A stretch of DNA of 64,000 nucleotides from Monodelphis domestica (Eukaryota > Chordata > Mammalia > Didelphimorphia > Didelphidae), in NCBI RefSeq assembly GCF_027887165.1, contig NC_077228.1:211457635-211521634 (forward strand), read 5' to 3'. The notes under the pieces were generated by a model. That model was not told the origin of the DNA. It searched no databases and saw nothing but the letters and a program-made list of their open reading frames with translations. Shown here one piece after another: positions 45,956-58,575 of the stretch. A program made the translations under genes and the position numbers. Numbering within the stretch: position 1 is the first letter of the stretch; each line of letters opens with the position of its first letter.

Positions 45956-47580
45956 GGAATTCTAGGAGGGTAGGAGAAAACGAGGGACTGGACTTTAGGA
46001 GTGCTGAACACCCCCACGCCAGGCTTTTCCCAAGATGGGGTGATCAAGATGCGGGGAGTGGGGGTGAGATCTTCCAGCGGGGTTCAGGATGGTGGGTCCC
46101 CCAGGGTCGAGGTGGAGGACAGGTCAGGGTTGTCTTCTACTTGTCAGTGCCATTAAACGGTGATGATTTGCAGAAACTGGAGCCGGGTTCGTGCAGTTGA
46201 TTTTAGTGAATGAAGAATCAGTTGCGTCGAGGTTATCACCCTGCATTGAATGGGACGCTAAGCCAATGCCTTCCAATCCCCTATTTCCCCCCTACTTCAG
46301 GCCCCTCATCATCCCCTCCTTTCCTTCTCTCTTATGATGGGTTTAAGGTGATGCATTCCTCAGTAGAGACGGCGGCTACCTAGTGCAGTGCAAGTCAGTA
46401 TCTCTACATGTAGGCTCTCTAGAGATTATTGAAGTGGCACAGGTTTGGGCTAGTTTTATTCTGAAAAATCTCCTTACCGGCTGAAGGAGAGAGCTAAGAC
46501 AATTCGCAAGCCAAAGCATTTTCAAGAGACTGTTTGTTAGGAGAAGCAAGCAAAAAAAACAAAACAAAAACAACTTAGTTTCCTAAAAATATTTGTGTTA
46601 TCCATGAACATCAAAACCACTCTGAGTTGGCTTTACACAGTGTGGTCACCTTAGTAATAATGAAGAGGGAGTGGCCAAAAGGCATGCAAATTGTACAAAT
46701 TCAAGTACAGTATTATATTTGTTCCAAAAGGCAATTGATCAATTAACATTATTTTAAGTTAGAGACCTGAAGATCATAGAAATATCCTTGATTCTTTGAA
46801 GAATAGGTGGGGAAGAGCCATACTTTATGAGCTCAGGGTCCCCATAATCTTGCCTTAAAAGGACCAGAATTGCTACCACTTTTCTTTTGGCTGAGGACTA
46901 GCTGGGACTCTTGGTGCTAGTCATGGTCCAAGATGTTCTCTTTTTCGGTTGAATAGAGACATATTGAATTAAAGATATGGAAGAGCCAGTTTCTCAGCAA
47001 TATGTCCAGTTTCTGCTTGGTGAAGGCAGGGACCAGACAATGAACCTGCATCCCTGTGGAGTGTTTTGGCAAAGCTCTAATCCCCTCTGCCTTTGTGCCA
47101 GAGAATCCTTGCAGAGATGAATATTGTTAGCAGAGAGCTGTTTTAGTCAAGGTGCAATTGTAGGTCAATGATATGCTAACAAACTTCTGGCTAATTACCT
47201 CTTTTCATAAAAAAGTATACCTCTTACATTTAAAGGCATGTATTTTTTTTCTTTAGATAGAACATCTGGATTTTGTGTGTTGAAACACCTGTGATTTTTT
47301 TTTTTCAATTCACTTCTATTGCTAGAAATGATTTGCTGAACTTTGAGTTGATGCCTCAGGGGAATCACTAAGTTGTACATGGGAGACTTAAATGATATTT
47401 ATATATATATATATATATGCACATATATATATATATATGTAAGACCTTGAAAGCAGAACATACATTCTCTTATTATTTGAGAGCTAAAATAGTTTCTGAG
47501 TAAATATTCCATGAATAATATACATATTAATTTTGGGGTGGTAACATGAAAAAAGGGTACTTTAACTGTTATGAGCCTTG
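45956..47580 (+). other. RNF157 intron 1, 5' portion, apparently unique sequence
   Basis: About 1.6 kb following the CpG island. I recognise no SINE or LINE here. A TA-rich microsatellite at 47399-47440 (interrupted TA repeats) is the only simple repeat. First-intron sequence next to a CpG island is a usual place for enhancers, but nothing in the sequence proves one. Confidence 0.4.
47399..47440 (+). repeat. TA-rich microsatellite
   Basis: Two (TA)n runs separated by GCACA. Confidence 0.9.
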
Positions 47581-48720
47581 ATTTAGGACAGTCCAGGGTT
47601 CAGGTTCAGGAATGGAATAAAGGGTGGCACTCAGAGACATGCTAACATTTAACAGCAGGAAATTACTTAGCTATAGTATGGAAAAGATACTTAGCAATTA
47701 TACAGCATCAGTTTATTTGGGTGCAATGTCCCTGACTTTTTGTTGGCCATGCAAATACACTGGTTAGAAATGTGTGGCAAGCCTGAGGGAAGAGCTTATG
47801 ACTTCTTTGGCTTTTGTACTTAATCCACTAGGAAGCTATGTCAGTGAGTAGAACCTTAGGCCAATTAAGCACAGGAAGACAGTTTTATTACTTTTAAGGG
47901 GAAACTAACTTAGCTTATGTGATGGAGATCTTAGATTTTTACTCCTACCACATCTCACCCCTTGGTGGCAAGATCCTAAAAGTATTCCAGGAGATTTTCC
48001 ACTACTCAAATGACCTAACATCAGGATTGCAAAGCCTAGGAGAGACAGCACTTAATGAGGAAAAAAAAAACAACAACAACAAAAGATAGAAAGATAACCA
48101 GCAATGAATATAATGGCCTCTTGAAAGTGTGAAATAGTATGGAAGATAATGAAAATCAGAATCCCAATTTCACCTCCCCTTTTCAGAAAGACAGAGCCCT
48201 GGATCTGGTCCATGTGTGGTAGGTGATATTAAATCTTTATAGCTCACAGTAGGGCTTTTTTTTTTTAAGCCTTACCTTTTGCCTTGAAACCAATACTGCA
48301 GAAAAGTGTTAAGGGCGAGGCAATGGGGGTTAAGTGACTTGCCCAGGGTCACACATCCAGGCAGTGTCTGAGGTCATATTTGAACCTAGGACCTCCCATT
48401 TCTAGACCTGGCTCTCAATCCATTGAACTACCCAGCTGTCTCCACAGTAGAGCTTTTGATGTGATAATGGCAAGAGAAGCACCAAGAAGATCAAGGCCAT
48501 AACACATACTTTTGGCATAGTCACCAATCCATATTATGGGTCAGGATAATTTGTAATAAGGTAACCACAAGGCCACACTATACCCTTGCAGGTAGCCTAT
48601 ATTACAGTGCCCGAGACAATACCAAAACTTGCTTTTATTCTGCCTCAGGCTTAAAGGAGGCTAACTACAATGATTCAGGCTCAGGATCGAAATATAGTGT
48701 TAGATTTGTGGACCATAAAA
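47580..48720. mobile_element. degraded LTR-like repeat, copy B
   Basis: Shares ordered blocks with 1330-3335 and 51115-51720: acagcatcagtttatttggg, gcaagcctgagggaagagct, ggcaagatcctaaaag, ttggcatagtcac. It is interrupted by a MON1 at 48260. Probably one end of a composite LTR element whose other end is at 51115. Confidence 0.55.
48260..48442 (-). mobile_element. MON1-like SINE with target duplication
   Basis: Antisense copy lacking part of its 3' region, flanked by cacagtagggctttt (48245-48259) and cacagtagagctttt (48443-48457), one mismatch in 15. Confidence 0.9.
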
Positions 48721-49269
48721 TTCAATAAGAGTGATTTTACAAATAACAAAAGATATTTCCTAAGGTTAAAAAGATGGTAATTCAGATAAAATGGCTGTTT
48801 CTTCTCTTCTCACCCCCACTAAACACACCATGCATTTTTATTCTCCATAATAATGGCCACTGTGGGTCTGAAAGGTATTCTTGCAGTACAGAGGATATTC
48901 AGTTAAAACCCTTGACACCAACTACCCATTGGCTGAGCCTTACCTCAGGGTGGGGTGGGGGGGGGGGGGCAAGTAAGCCAAATGACCTCCTGCCCTCTTA
49001 AAAGAGCATTGCAATCTACCTAACCAAGTGCCATTCCAACAAACCTTATCCTCCACCCAAAATCTCCCAGCCCACTACACAGAACCTCTACCTCCCTGGT
49101 AATTTAGAGGGGAAAGATACCAAATCTTTGTTCTTTTAGAGCAGGAATCAATAAATTAGGGCCCACAGACCAAATGTGACCTAAAGGCTCTAGTTTGCTG
49201 ACCTCTACTTTAGAGGACTCTGCTATACAGTTTCATCTTTTTCCCCACTATTGTCAGGAAGAAATGCAC

Positions 49270-49393
49270 CATGATGCCCTAGCAGTGTGACCCTGGATAG
49301 GTCATTCAAGTCCCAGTGCATAGCTCTTACTGTTCTTCTGTCTTGGATCCAATATATGGTATTAATTCTAAGTCTGAAGGTAAGGGTTTTAGA
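49270..49393 (+). mobile_element. MON1-like SINE, 5' truncated
   Basis: Starts in the CORE (gcagtgtgaccctggatagg) and runs to ctgaaggtaagggttttaga. Confidence 0.8.
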
Positions 49394-50370
49394 AAGAAGT
49401 GCACCTTGCAACAACTTTACCCCTTGGTCTTCAAAGCCCTTCCTTGAGAAGAAGTTGTTCATTCACCACTGGGTCCTATATTATCAGCAATATGGAAGAG
49501 TCTTATTAATTTCAGATTAGAGTAAACAAAGGGGTTCAGTGGACCTGCCTATTCTGGGGACCTCTCCATTGCCCACCCTGCTTTTACTAACACTGCTTAT
49601 CTATTCTGGGACCTAAGAACGCTGTGGCAACTGCCTCTCTGTGTTAGGTTGTGAGAACTATGCCATTGTGCCGAGACCTGAATGCTACTGTGGTAACTGC
49701 CACAATTCTCCGGGGCAGGGGCCTGGAAATATCTTGTGCCAGGCTTTGCATGCTGCAGTAGTCTTTATTTCCCTTCCCTAAGTGTCTTGTCCTCATACTG
49801 AGACTTTACTATTTGCTCCCAGTGCCATGATCTGAATGTTACTGCTTCTGGGCTATCTACCACATTGGTAAGATTAGGAATAGTTACTCCACCAGATGGT
49901 TCAGGCCATTACCAATAATTCTAGCCAGCCAGACCAGAGCTCCTTTTTCTGTCAGTGGTCATTCTTTCTGGCCACAGAAGGAATAAATGAAGGAAGGAAG
50001 GACCAAATAAATCTTTTTTTCATTAGCCAGGTCTTATTACAGACCATAGGAGCTATTGATGTCTTAATTAACAATGCTTCTACCAAGACTAGGAATTTCC
50101 ATCTCAGGATTGTTCACCTGTGCTCAGAGAAAGAGAAAAAAAAATCAAAGAAGACGGTCAGGAACTCCTCAAGGGCAGCACAGGTGCTCCAGGCGCTAGC
50201 AGTTGCCATGTTTATAAGAGTGGGAAAAAGGTATCCAGGGCTTGCATTGGGGCTCACTGAGCCAAGGGGTCCCTTACTCATTCTTCACTTGGCTTCCCAA
50301 GGAGAAAGGGAGTTACATTTCACAATAACTAGAGCAAAGCTGTGTCTCTTTTTATTTATTATTAAAAAAA

Positions 50371-50574
50371 AAACAACAACAAAAAACCCTTACCTTCCAT
50401 CTTGGAATCAATACTGTGTGCTGGTTCCAAGGCAGAAGATTGGTAAGGGCTAGGGATTGGGGGATAAGTGACTTGCCCAGGGTCACACAGCTAGGAAGTA
50501 TCTGAATCCAGATTTGAACCCAGGATCTTCCATCTCTGGGTCTGGCTTTCAATCCAAGCAGCCACCCAGCTGCC
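50371..50574 (-). mobile_element. MON1-like SINE
   Basis: Full-length antisense copy with an A-rich/CAACAA left flank; near-repeated gtctctttttat / gtctctctttttaa flanks. Confidence 0.88.
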
Positions 50575-51114
50575 CCGTCTCTCTTTTTAAACTGATAAAG
50601 CCACCCCCAGTCTTCAGTTAACCAGGATTAAGCACTATTCTTTTAAGTGTCTCTTCCAGTGCCTAGCACCATATAATTCCAACAGGGAGTGCACGTGGCA
50701 CAATTCCTAGTGGCTTCCCAATTACTATACAAAAATTCCCCAAAGCCACTCATTCAGCACAGTTCTTAGACAATTCCCAAACTCCAGTCTTTAGGGAGAA
50801 CCAAACAGCATTTGGGCCTGGATATCACTTGCCATTCCCAAATACAAAAAATGTGCAAATTCAACTAACAGCACTTAACAAAATTTATCATTTTTTAGGA
50901 CATAGTTCTTAAAGATGTAGATCTCATTTCTATTTGTCTTTAGGATGCTTATAGACAGTTTGCTTTCTCATTCCCACAGGTCATTATGGGGGTGCCTCAT
51001 GGAATGTGGCTGGTACAACTAGAAGCAGTACTTGAACCATGGAAGCCACAGGGTACAGGGGTTTTGAATCACCTTTAATCACCCATGGCTCCCCATTCCT
51101 CTGAGTCATTCTTT

Positions 51115-51720
51115 TTCCACTATTGGCAAATGGGGTGGTGTCTGACTCAGGCCAGTCTGATGGTTCAGGGTCAGATACAGAATGAAATGAGACACTCAAG
51201 GACTATCTAGCAGTTTACAAAAGGAAATTTATTCAGCCACACAGCATGAAAGAATAGTTAAAAGACATCTGGGGCAGCTAGGTAGCACAGTGGATAGAGA
51301 GAGCCAGACCTGGAATCGGGAGGACATGGATTCAAATCTGGCCTCAGATACTTCCAAGCTGTGTGACCCTGGGCAGGTCACTTAACCCTGTTTGTCTAGC
51401 CCTCGTCCTTATGTCTTAGAATTGTTACTAATATAGAAGTCAAGGGTTAAAGAAAATACAGCATCAACTTATTTGGGCACAGCATCCCTGCCTCTGTGTT
51501 GGCCATGCTGGACATACTGACCCAAACTGTGTCAGGCATTGAGAAACACTTGATTTTTCCTTTGGCATTTTGTACTTGGATCACTAGTCATCTGTGTCAA
51601 GGCCCAGGAGCTTACTTAGTTCTCTGTGTCAATGAAGCCTCAAGAATAGTTTCAGTATTTTCTAGGGGACAAGTAGTTTAGCTTATATACCAGGGACCTT
51701 ATTGTATGTTACTTCTACCA
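51115..51720. mobile_element. degraded LTR-like repeat, copy C
   Basis: gaatgaaatgagacactcaa, gcatcaacttatttgggcac, ttggccatgctggacatact and tagggga.aagtagtttagcttat parallel copies A and B. It is split by a MON1 at 51271. Confidence 0.55.
51271..51456 (+). mobile_element. MON1-like SINE
   Basis: Sense copy with a duplicated AGAG in the A-box region and a shortened 3' part. Confidence 0.85.
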
Positions 51721-51999
51721 TACTTGTTTGGTTCTGCCTCTAACTGTCAGCTCTTTGGGGTTTATTTAATTGCAGGAGTCATTTGAGGGAAAGGCTATAT
51801 AATTAGACAAGTGGGTATAATTATGTACAGAAGTAGACTATAAAGCTGAATTTCTTATGGCAAGTAGGCAAAAGTCCTGTGTACTTAGAAGAAAAAAAAT
51901 GTGTGTATACATTCATATCTATTTTAGGCCTGGCAATTAAACTCACTACTTATTAGTATGACTTCACCTTTTTGCCTTCAGCATGACTTTTGACCTGTC

Positions 52000-53200
52000 T
52001 TTACAAAAGTTTCTTCAGTTGAACTTCTTCATCACAGTCCATTGCTTATAGTTGGATGAGGCAGATGTTTGTTGAATGAAGGAAATGAAATGAATGAATC
52101 ATGTAGGACTTGGGAAAGGGTACAGACTGTGGCTGAACTCAGCCAAATTCCCTTGTTGAAGAGTCCGACCTGTAGTACTAATGATATCTTCACATTTTGG
52201 ACCTGATAATAGAATGGGTGAATTTTTCTTAAGTTCAATGGCATTTCAGGATTCCCAAAGACAAAAGGTGGCATAACATTGCAGGTCTGGGGGATAGTTA
52301 GTGCAAAGGCACCAGGGAGATGGGAAATGGAATATCCTGTGTGAGATGATAACAAGACGACCAGTATGACTAGGTTGTAAAAGGATGTAATGTATAAGAA
52401 TATTGCCAAAGTAGGAAGTATCCAAGTTGTGAAGAGTTTTAAATTCCAGAGAGAAGAATTTATATTTGATCATACAAGTAATAAGGAGCCACTGGAATTT
52501 ACTTTGGAGACAGATGACATGATTAGATATTCACTTCAGGAAAATAACTTTGGAAGCTATGTAGAGAATAGGTTGGAGAAGGGAGAAGCCTAGTCAAGGA
52601 GGCAATTGCAGGGGCCTAGGTAACAGGTGATGAGGATCTGAACTGGCTGGTGGCTTGTATGAATGAAGAAGAGACAGATGCAGGAGAGGCAGAGAGAAAC
52701 AAGATTGACAATTAATTGGACCTCTGGAGTGAGTGAGAGTGAGGTATCAAAATCAACCCGGAGGTTACAAACTTGGGTGACTGGAAGAGTGTTGTTATCT
52801 TCAACAGTAAAAGGAGAAGGGCAGTTAAGTCTCACTGGATAGAAAGCCAGACCTGTAGATGGGAGATCCTGGGTTCAAATGTGACCTGAGATACTTCATA
52901 GCGTTGGGACCTGGGCAAGGCACTCCACTCCAGTTGCCTAGCCCCTACCTCTCTTCTGCCTTGGAACCAATACTTAAGTTTTGATTCTAAGACAGAAGGT
53001 AAAAGTTTAAAAAGAAACACAATAAAAGGAGAGAGGTGGGCTTTGTGGGAGGGGATTTGGTTTTGAGGTGGCTACAGAACTTCCAGTTGGAAAAGTATAA
53101 TACATAGTTGGTGAGGCAGAATTTGATCTCAAGAAAAAGACGAAGTCTGGATGCATAGATCTGGGAATTTTAATCATAAAAATGTAAAAGGAAGCTTGTA
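52000..53200 (+). mobile_element. ancient interspersed repeat, copy 3
   Basis: gttgtgaagagttttaaatt, tttatatttgatcatacaag, aaggagccactggaatttac, caggtgatgaggatctgaac: text I recognise as an old repeat shared among mammals, unnamed here. It is interrupted by the MON1 at 52814. The reading frame at 52390-52593 lies inside it and is chance. Confidence 0.55.
52814..53012 (+). mobile_element. MON1-like SINE
   Basis: Full-length sense copy inserted in the ancient repeat, which resumes after the A-rich tail. Confidence 0.86.
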
Positions 53201-54834
53201 GTAGGGAGAATTTGGCTGTGAAGTCATTTAAATTAAATATATTTAAATAGATATATTAACTTACATACATTTTATATCTTTGTTGAGAATTCCATGAAAA
53301 TATGCCTAAAATAATTATTGAAGAAGCAAATGGGATGGTGAGAGTTAGTTTCTTCAGCATTTCTAAGATAATTCAGAAAGCAGATTTTAGCATTATTCTA
53401 TTTGACTGTGGCTCTCTTTATTTTTGACCACAAAGCCTATTGATATCATTATAGCTAGCTAACTTTGCTTTGTTTTATTGTTTGAGTACATTTTACAGGC
53501 ACTCTGTTGCTAAGAGCTTATATATACTTTAACAAAGTCATAGCTTTGCTGACTTATTCAGGCATGTCCAACTTTGATAAGAGAATCTAGATGATGACAT
53601 GTTATCAGGTCATGTTATGTCTACCTAAGAAGAATTGAAGAATAGACTACAAGGATAATTAAAATAAATTTTAATTTTCAATTTAGAAAAAGGTAGTGTT
53701 TTTCTCTACATATCCTTGAGACTCCTCACCTTTTGTTTTTGTTTTTTGGAAAAGATAAGGTACTAATATTATATAAGATTTAAGTGTGTAAGACTACAAC
53801 CTAGTTTGCTGAAGTACAAACATGGGATAGGAACTTGTGCTTGCCTAGGGGAATGATATTAAAATAACAAGGGTGATTGTCCTAGTGTCCTAGATAATCA
53901 TTCCTTGGTACATGGGAACAAATGCTCATCTGGCATCTTTGACTTCTAAATGAGATCATTGTCTTCTTCTTCTTTCCTGAGCAAAAGTCAGCCTGAATTA
54001 CAGGTATGTATCTCCTGTCTTGTTAAAAGGATCAAAACTTCTTCACAGATCTCTGTTCTACCTACCACTGTCATTATTCACATCAGACAAAGCTTTGGTG
54101 GCTGGCTGACTTTCCTTGTTTTTAATCAAATGCAAGAACATGTATAAAAGAGTGTGTGTGTCTGTGTTTGTATCAGTCTCTGTCTGTCTTTCTGTTTCTG
54201 TGGGAAACCATAAACAGCACAAAGGAACAGGAGATACTTTGGTTGTAGCTAAAGTTAGACCACTGTCAGTACTTCTGTTTCCTTACCTTTTTTTCCTCCA
54301 ACTGAGCCAGTTTAGTGCCAAGTAGCAAGCATGGAATTCCATCAGTTTTGAGGACCACCATCTTGCTTTTACATCCTGCTAGAACACTCTTGGAGGAGTG
54401 GGGCTGGGGAAAGAACATATAGAAATCAGACATGACTGCCTCACTCAGTGGTACTTCCTTTTGCAAGGGACAAGATGAAGAATGAATTTCTCTTACTTTT
54501 TCTTTCTTTCCTGAAGTCTCTAAAGCCAAGTTCATAGAAATGTCACCAAACTGATGAATTTTGGAAAAGCATCTGCTTGAACCTCCTGTCTCCATAGCAA
54601 CTCTAACTGGGCAGGGATCCCCAAAAGCTAGAATTACATTCCTCCCTCTGGTTAGGAATTTTGAAGTCCTTTGTTAAAAAAGTGAGTATGGGTATATTTG
54701 AAATTTATAATTATACAACATAAGCAAAAAAGTAAATATCAGCACTTTAAAATAACAAGGATAATTGTCCCAATGTCCCAGATAATTATTCCATGGTTAA
54801 TGGAACAAATGCAGTAGATGTACATTAACAATAC
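53201..54834. other. no recognised feature
   Basis: About 1.6 kb of RNF157 intron 1 without a recognised repeat. A short TG/TC-rich run at 54150-54200. Frames at 53950-54595 show no family signature. Confidence 0.3.
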
Positions 54835-55330
54835 ATGCAACAAACCCTTTGACCCAGCAATACTGTTACTAAGTCAGTACCCCAAAAGAATTAAAAGAAA
54901 AAGGACCCATATGTACAAAAATATTTATAGTACTTTTTATGATGGCAAAGAATTGGAGGATGGTTCCGGAAAAAAACTGGGAAAACTTATATGAGCAGCT
55001 ACAAAAAGAAGTGAGCAAAACTGGATGAACAATGTACACAGCAATATTGTAATGATAATTAACTATGAAAGACAGCTACTGTGATTAGTACAAATGATCC
55101 TTAACAATTCCAAAGGACACACAACTCATAAATGTTTGAGATTAGATTTGAATTCAGAAGATGAGTCTTTCTGATTCTAAGCCTGGCACTCTATCTGTGC
55201 CACCCAGTTACCCATGATTTATATACCCCATATATATGTATGATGGATATTGTATTTCTTGCTTTCTCAGTGGGTCAGGGAGGGCTGGAAGGAGGGAGAT
55301 TTGGAATTTAAAATAAAAATTAAAAACCCC
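54835..55330 (+). mobile_element. L1 3' end, sense
   Basis: tttgacccagcaatactgtt, cccatatgtacaaaaatatt, caacaatgtacacagcaata-like and caattccaaaggacacac. A short antisense SINE piece is embedded at about 55124-55214. Confidence 0.75.
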
Positions 55331-55600
55331 ACACTATACAGGCATTAAACATAGCACAACAAAAAAGTATTGCATGACAGGCTTCTTCAGTGACCAAATA
55401 TCTAAGTTACATGCAGGACATATCTCATTTGTATCCTAAAAGTACATGAGTAGCTATAAGATTTAAGCAAATAATTTGTTTAAAATGGGAGCTGAACAAA
55501 AACATGGTGGGTCCTAGCATTGGACCCAAGGGCTGAAATTTGTCTATCCATCTTCTACATACCTAAAGTTTTAAGCAAAAAAGGAATTGCCTTTGGGTTC
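55331..55600. other. no recognised feature
   Basis: Could hold the remains of the 3' end of the gypsy-like element on the - strand, but no LTR end is visible. Confidence 0.3.
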
Positions 55601-55849
55601 AGTCATCTTATTCTTTCTGAACTGGGAGTCTCTTCAGTACCAGATGAGGTTTTTGAGTAAGTGTACAAGATGTCTCTTTTGTTGTAAGCATCACATTCAG
55701 AGCCAGTACACATTTCAGGTGGTCTCCTTTCCCTAGTCTGCTGAGCTAAGAGTGTGTTTTCTCTTAACTGCTCATTAGAAAATACTAACTTTCCTTTGCA
55801 GTAAGTATTTGTAAGGAGTTGTCTTTTATAGAGCCTCCTACACTTTCTG

Positions 55850-57300
55850 AGACTATTCTGTAAACAGGTCATGCAGTTTCACAACAACTTTGTATGGGCT
55901 GGTTGTCACTGATTTTATAATCTCCATATCCCTTAAATACCATATTTTCTTAATATAACTCTTTGTTGGAGGTCTTGACAGACCAACAGACTTGAGCATG
56001 AAACTGGTATTTGTTTTCTGTTAGAGCTATTTTGATCTGAAGTTGTGGCTAGTTGATAAGCTTCTTTCACCTTCTCTCTAAGCTGAGAGATGTACTTTTT
56101 TGGTATATTTGTAACATCTTCATTCTTAGAAACTCTAGAAAGTATAAATCATTAGGTAAGTGTGACTTTCACCCAAGCATCAGCATGTATGGTGAAAAGT
56201 CTGTGGAATGATTCCTGGTGGATTTGAATGCATGTAGTAGAAATGCCATGTATTGACTCCACTGAGATTTTCATTCTGATTTTAGAACTCTTTATGTGTT
56301 TGTCAATGTGTGGTTGAAATACTCAGACTGCGTGTCTTCCTGTGGTTGGTAAGGTATAGTTCTAGACTTATTGATATCTGCCAAAGGTAACATTTGCTTG
56401 GGTAGCTTGCTTTTAAAATCTTTTATGTTGGTCAGAATGGATCCTAGCAAGAAATTTGTATGCTGAGAAATGCTTCTCCCACAATATTTTAGCAACTTTG
56501 GAAGCTTTCTGGTTCTTGGTTGGGCATATTTTTACATACCTGGTGAAATGGTCATTCAAGACTAAGATAGCACTGATGTTAACTATATCCTCTAAAGATA
56601 AAAAGCCAGTGCAGACAGATTCCCAGGATTTGCCAGTGCTTTTCATTTGCTAAATATGGAGCACAACTTGGCAGTGCTTTTCTATGTACACACTGGGCAC
56701 AAGTTTCATACTTCTCAGTGACATCTGTTGCCATCTTGAGCAAGTAAAATCTGTTTCTTATTTGCTACAGAATCCTTGACCCACATGTATGAAGTCATCA
56801 TGCAGTGCTTTTATGGCTATAGAGGGTTATACTTTGTGTGGCAGCAACTGCTTTCCTATACCATGCATTAGATCAGTCACAGTTCAATATAACATGCCAT
56901 TGCAGAGCTCCAGTTTCTACTATTGTCTCAAAATTAAGTTGCTCTCCAGTGACCAGAACTAGCGGGCTCTGGCCTCACTTCTTTGATCCTTGCCTTGTAC
57001 AATTTTTGTTAGTCTTATCATCATCCATCCGTATTTACTTCCAGTCATTCATAGACAACTGGGGTGAAAAAAGTTGCTTCATGGAAACAAGGTTCACCTA
57101 TGCTGCTGCCATGCTATCATGTGGAAGATCCAACCTCTTCATTACACATCCTCTTCTTTTTAGCCCTGCTTCCCAAATATTACAGAAAGATTTTATATCT
57201 GCTTTTAATGTTACTATAATTTTGTTGTCATATGACCTTTGGAACAGAACATCTACATCCCCATTAGTCTTCCCTGGCCTATGGTATATGCTGGATTCGT
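55850..57300 (-). mobile_element. fossil Ty3/gypsy-like pol (RNase H end and integrase)
   Basis: On the - strand, going left: a YRPG-type linker after RNase H (HRPGKTNGDVDVL, near 57265); a HHCC integrase zinc-finger region near 56830-56660 (ALHDD..HVG, then YETCAQCVHRKALP); the integrase core in the frame at 56413-56646 (ILVLNDHFTRYV, PTKNQKASKVAKILWE, ARIHSDQ); its continuation in another frame at 56292-56495 (NKSRTIPYQPQ); and a C-terminal part near 56100-55880 (YISQLREKVKEAYQLA; PYKVVVKL). Several frameshifts and stops show it is long dead. The pattern DHFTRY-PTKNQKA-LWE-RIHSDQ is typical of vertebrate Ty3/gypsy (or Gin-type) integrases, not of retroviral ones. No LTRs, gag or protease are recognised. 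Confidence 0.82.
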
Positions 57301-57544
57301 GGCTGGATAGTACTGCTACCTATATCTGACATGTAGCATTCAATTGATCACTGGGCTGAATATTAATGAGTAGGTTGTTGTCAAACACTTGGGGTTTTGT
57401 TCTGTACACAGTTCTTGACCTTTTCAAATACAGTCTACTCTAAAGAGCTAGCATGGTCAAACTAAATTAATTTCATTTCCTTTTTTTGATAGAATTACTA
57501 AACTAGTAGATAAGAGAATACTATGTGTGTAGCATTTTTTTTTT

Positions 57545-57695
57545 TTGCTAAAGCATCACATGCTATTTTTGTGGAAAAGATGGGAGAGATATGGACTAGA
57601 CAATAATACAGTCAGATGGATTTAGAACTGGTTGGATGGCTGAATTCAAAGAGTAGTTGTTAATGGTTCAGTGTCAACATGGCAATGTCTTCCAT
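57545..57695 (+). mobile_element. L3/CR1-like LINE fragment
   Basis: Sense text gggagagatatggactagac, gatttagaactggttggatg, aaagagtagttgttaatggt and ttcagtgtcaacatgg matches the L3 reverse-transcriptase region (same text as 11690-11710 onward). Confidence 0.65.
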
Positions 57696-58346
57696 TGTTC
57701 AGTACAGCTCCTTATTCCTGGAGGTTAGCCCATAGATTGACTACCTCATATCTTCTATTATCATTACTTCATGAGTATTTTAATGTTTCAGATAATTCAC
57801 AGAGCAATTTCCCCTCATCTAGCTTTATACCACTATAAATTTAGTTGATCTGCAATCCTCCAAGTCTTTTACATATCAATATTTTAATAGTATCTTTAGT
57901 CTTATGATCTGCAGTTTCTAATGCTAGAAGGCCTCTATGACTTTCAATACCCACAAATGTAATCACACATTTTAACCCTTTCAGTACCCATCTCTTTAAG
58001 AGATCACTCCATGTTTAAGATGATCCACAAAGTCAGCAAACATGCAGAGGTGTGTTATAGTAGCACAAGAAAGGCTATATGCAGTGAAAGCAAATTAATA
58101 TCACTACAGCAAAAATAAACTCAAGATCATGAAAAACATGATGAATAAAGAGCAAATAGCCAAATAGCATGCAGGAAATCAAAACACTTTCATGATCATA
58201 GCTATATAGATATAATGCCTCATCAAAATAGTATAATGATTAATTGTATCAGTAGAATATTTCGCATTACATTATTTTCATGTTTGCACTGAATAAGTTA
58301 TAGGAGTTAAGAAATGTTCCCCAAATGAGGACAAATACCCAACAAA
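57696..58346. other. no recognised feature
   Basis: About 0.65 kb. It could include decayed upstream pol of the gypsy-like element on the - strand, but I see no motif. Confidence 0.3.
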
Positions 58347-58361
58347 ATTGAATTAAATTGG

Positions 58362-58560
58362 GGGGCAGCTGGGTAGCTCAGTGGATTGAGAGCCAGGCCT
58401 AGAGATGGGAGGTCCTAGGTTCAAATCTGGCCTCAGACACTTCCCAGCTGTGTGACCCTGGGCAAGACACTTGATCCCCATTGCCTAGCCCTTACCACTC
58501 TTCTGCCTTGGAACCAGTACACAGTATTGATTCCAAGATGGAAGGTAAGGGTTTAAAAAA
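58362..58560 (+). mobile_element. MON1-like SINE, young, perfect 15-bp target duplication
   Basis: Near-consensus sense copy with intact A and B boxes, flanked by attgaattaaattgg at 58347-58361 and 58561-58575. One of the youngest-looking insertions in the window. Confidence 0.95.
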
Positions 58561-58575
58561 ATTGAATTAAATTGG

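Larger units (their letters stand above)
48721..51010. mobile_element. LTR-element internal-like repeat, copy B
   Basis: Matches phrases of 6563-7985 in the same order and lies between two LTR-like copies (47580 and 51115), as an internal region would. No gag, pol or env is readable, so it may be a non-autonomous element. It contains a G-run at 48953-48970 and two MON1 copies. Confidence 0.42.

Noticed and set aside
45127..46047. 306-codon open frame on the - strand across the CpG island
   Set aside because: It lies antisense to RNF157 exon 1 and is rich in Pro, Arg, Gly and Ala, as expected from any GC-rich island lacking stop codons. No domain is recognisable.
56838..57329. 163-codon frame on the + strand
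   Set aside because: It is antisense to the fossil gypsy-like pol and has no family signature of its own.
58362..58430. Possible tRNA gene (A and B boxes)
   Set aside because: The boxes are the internal promoter of a MON1 SINE; there is no cloverleaf acceptor stem. The same applies to every SINE head in the window.
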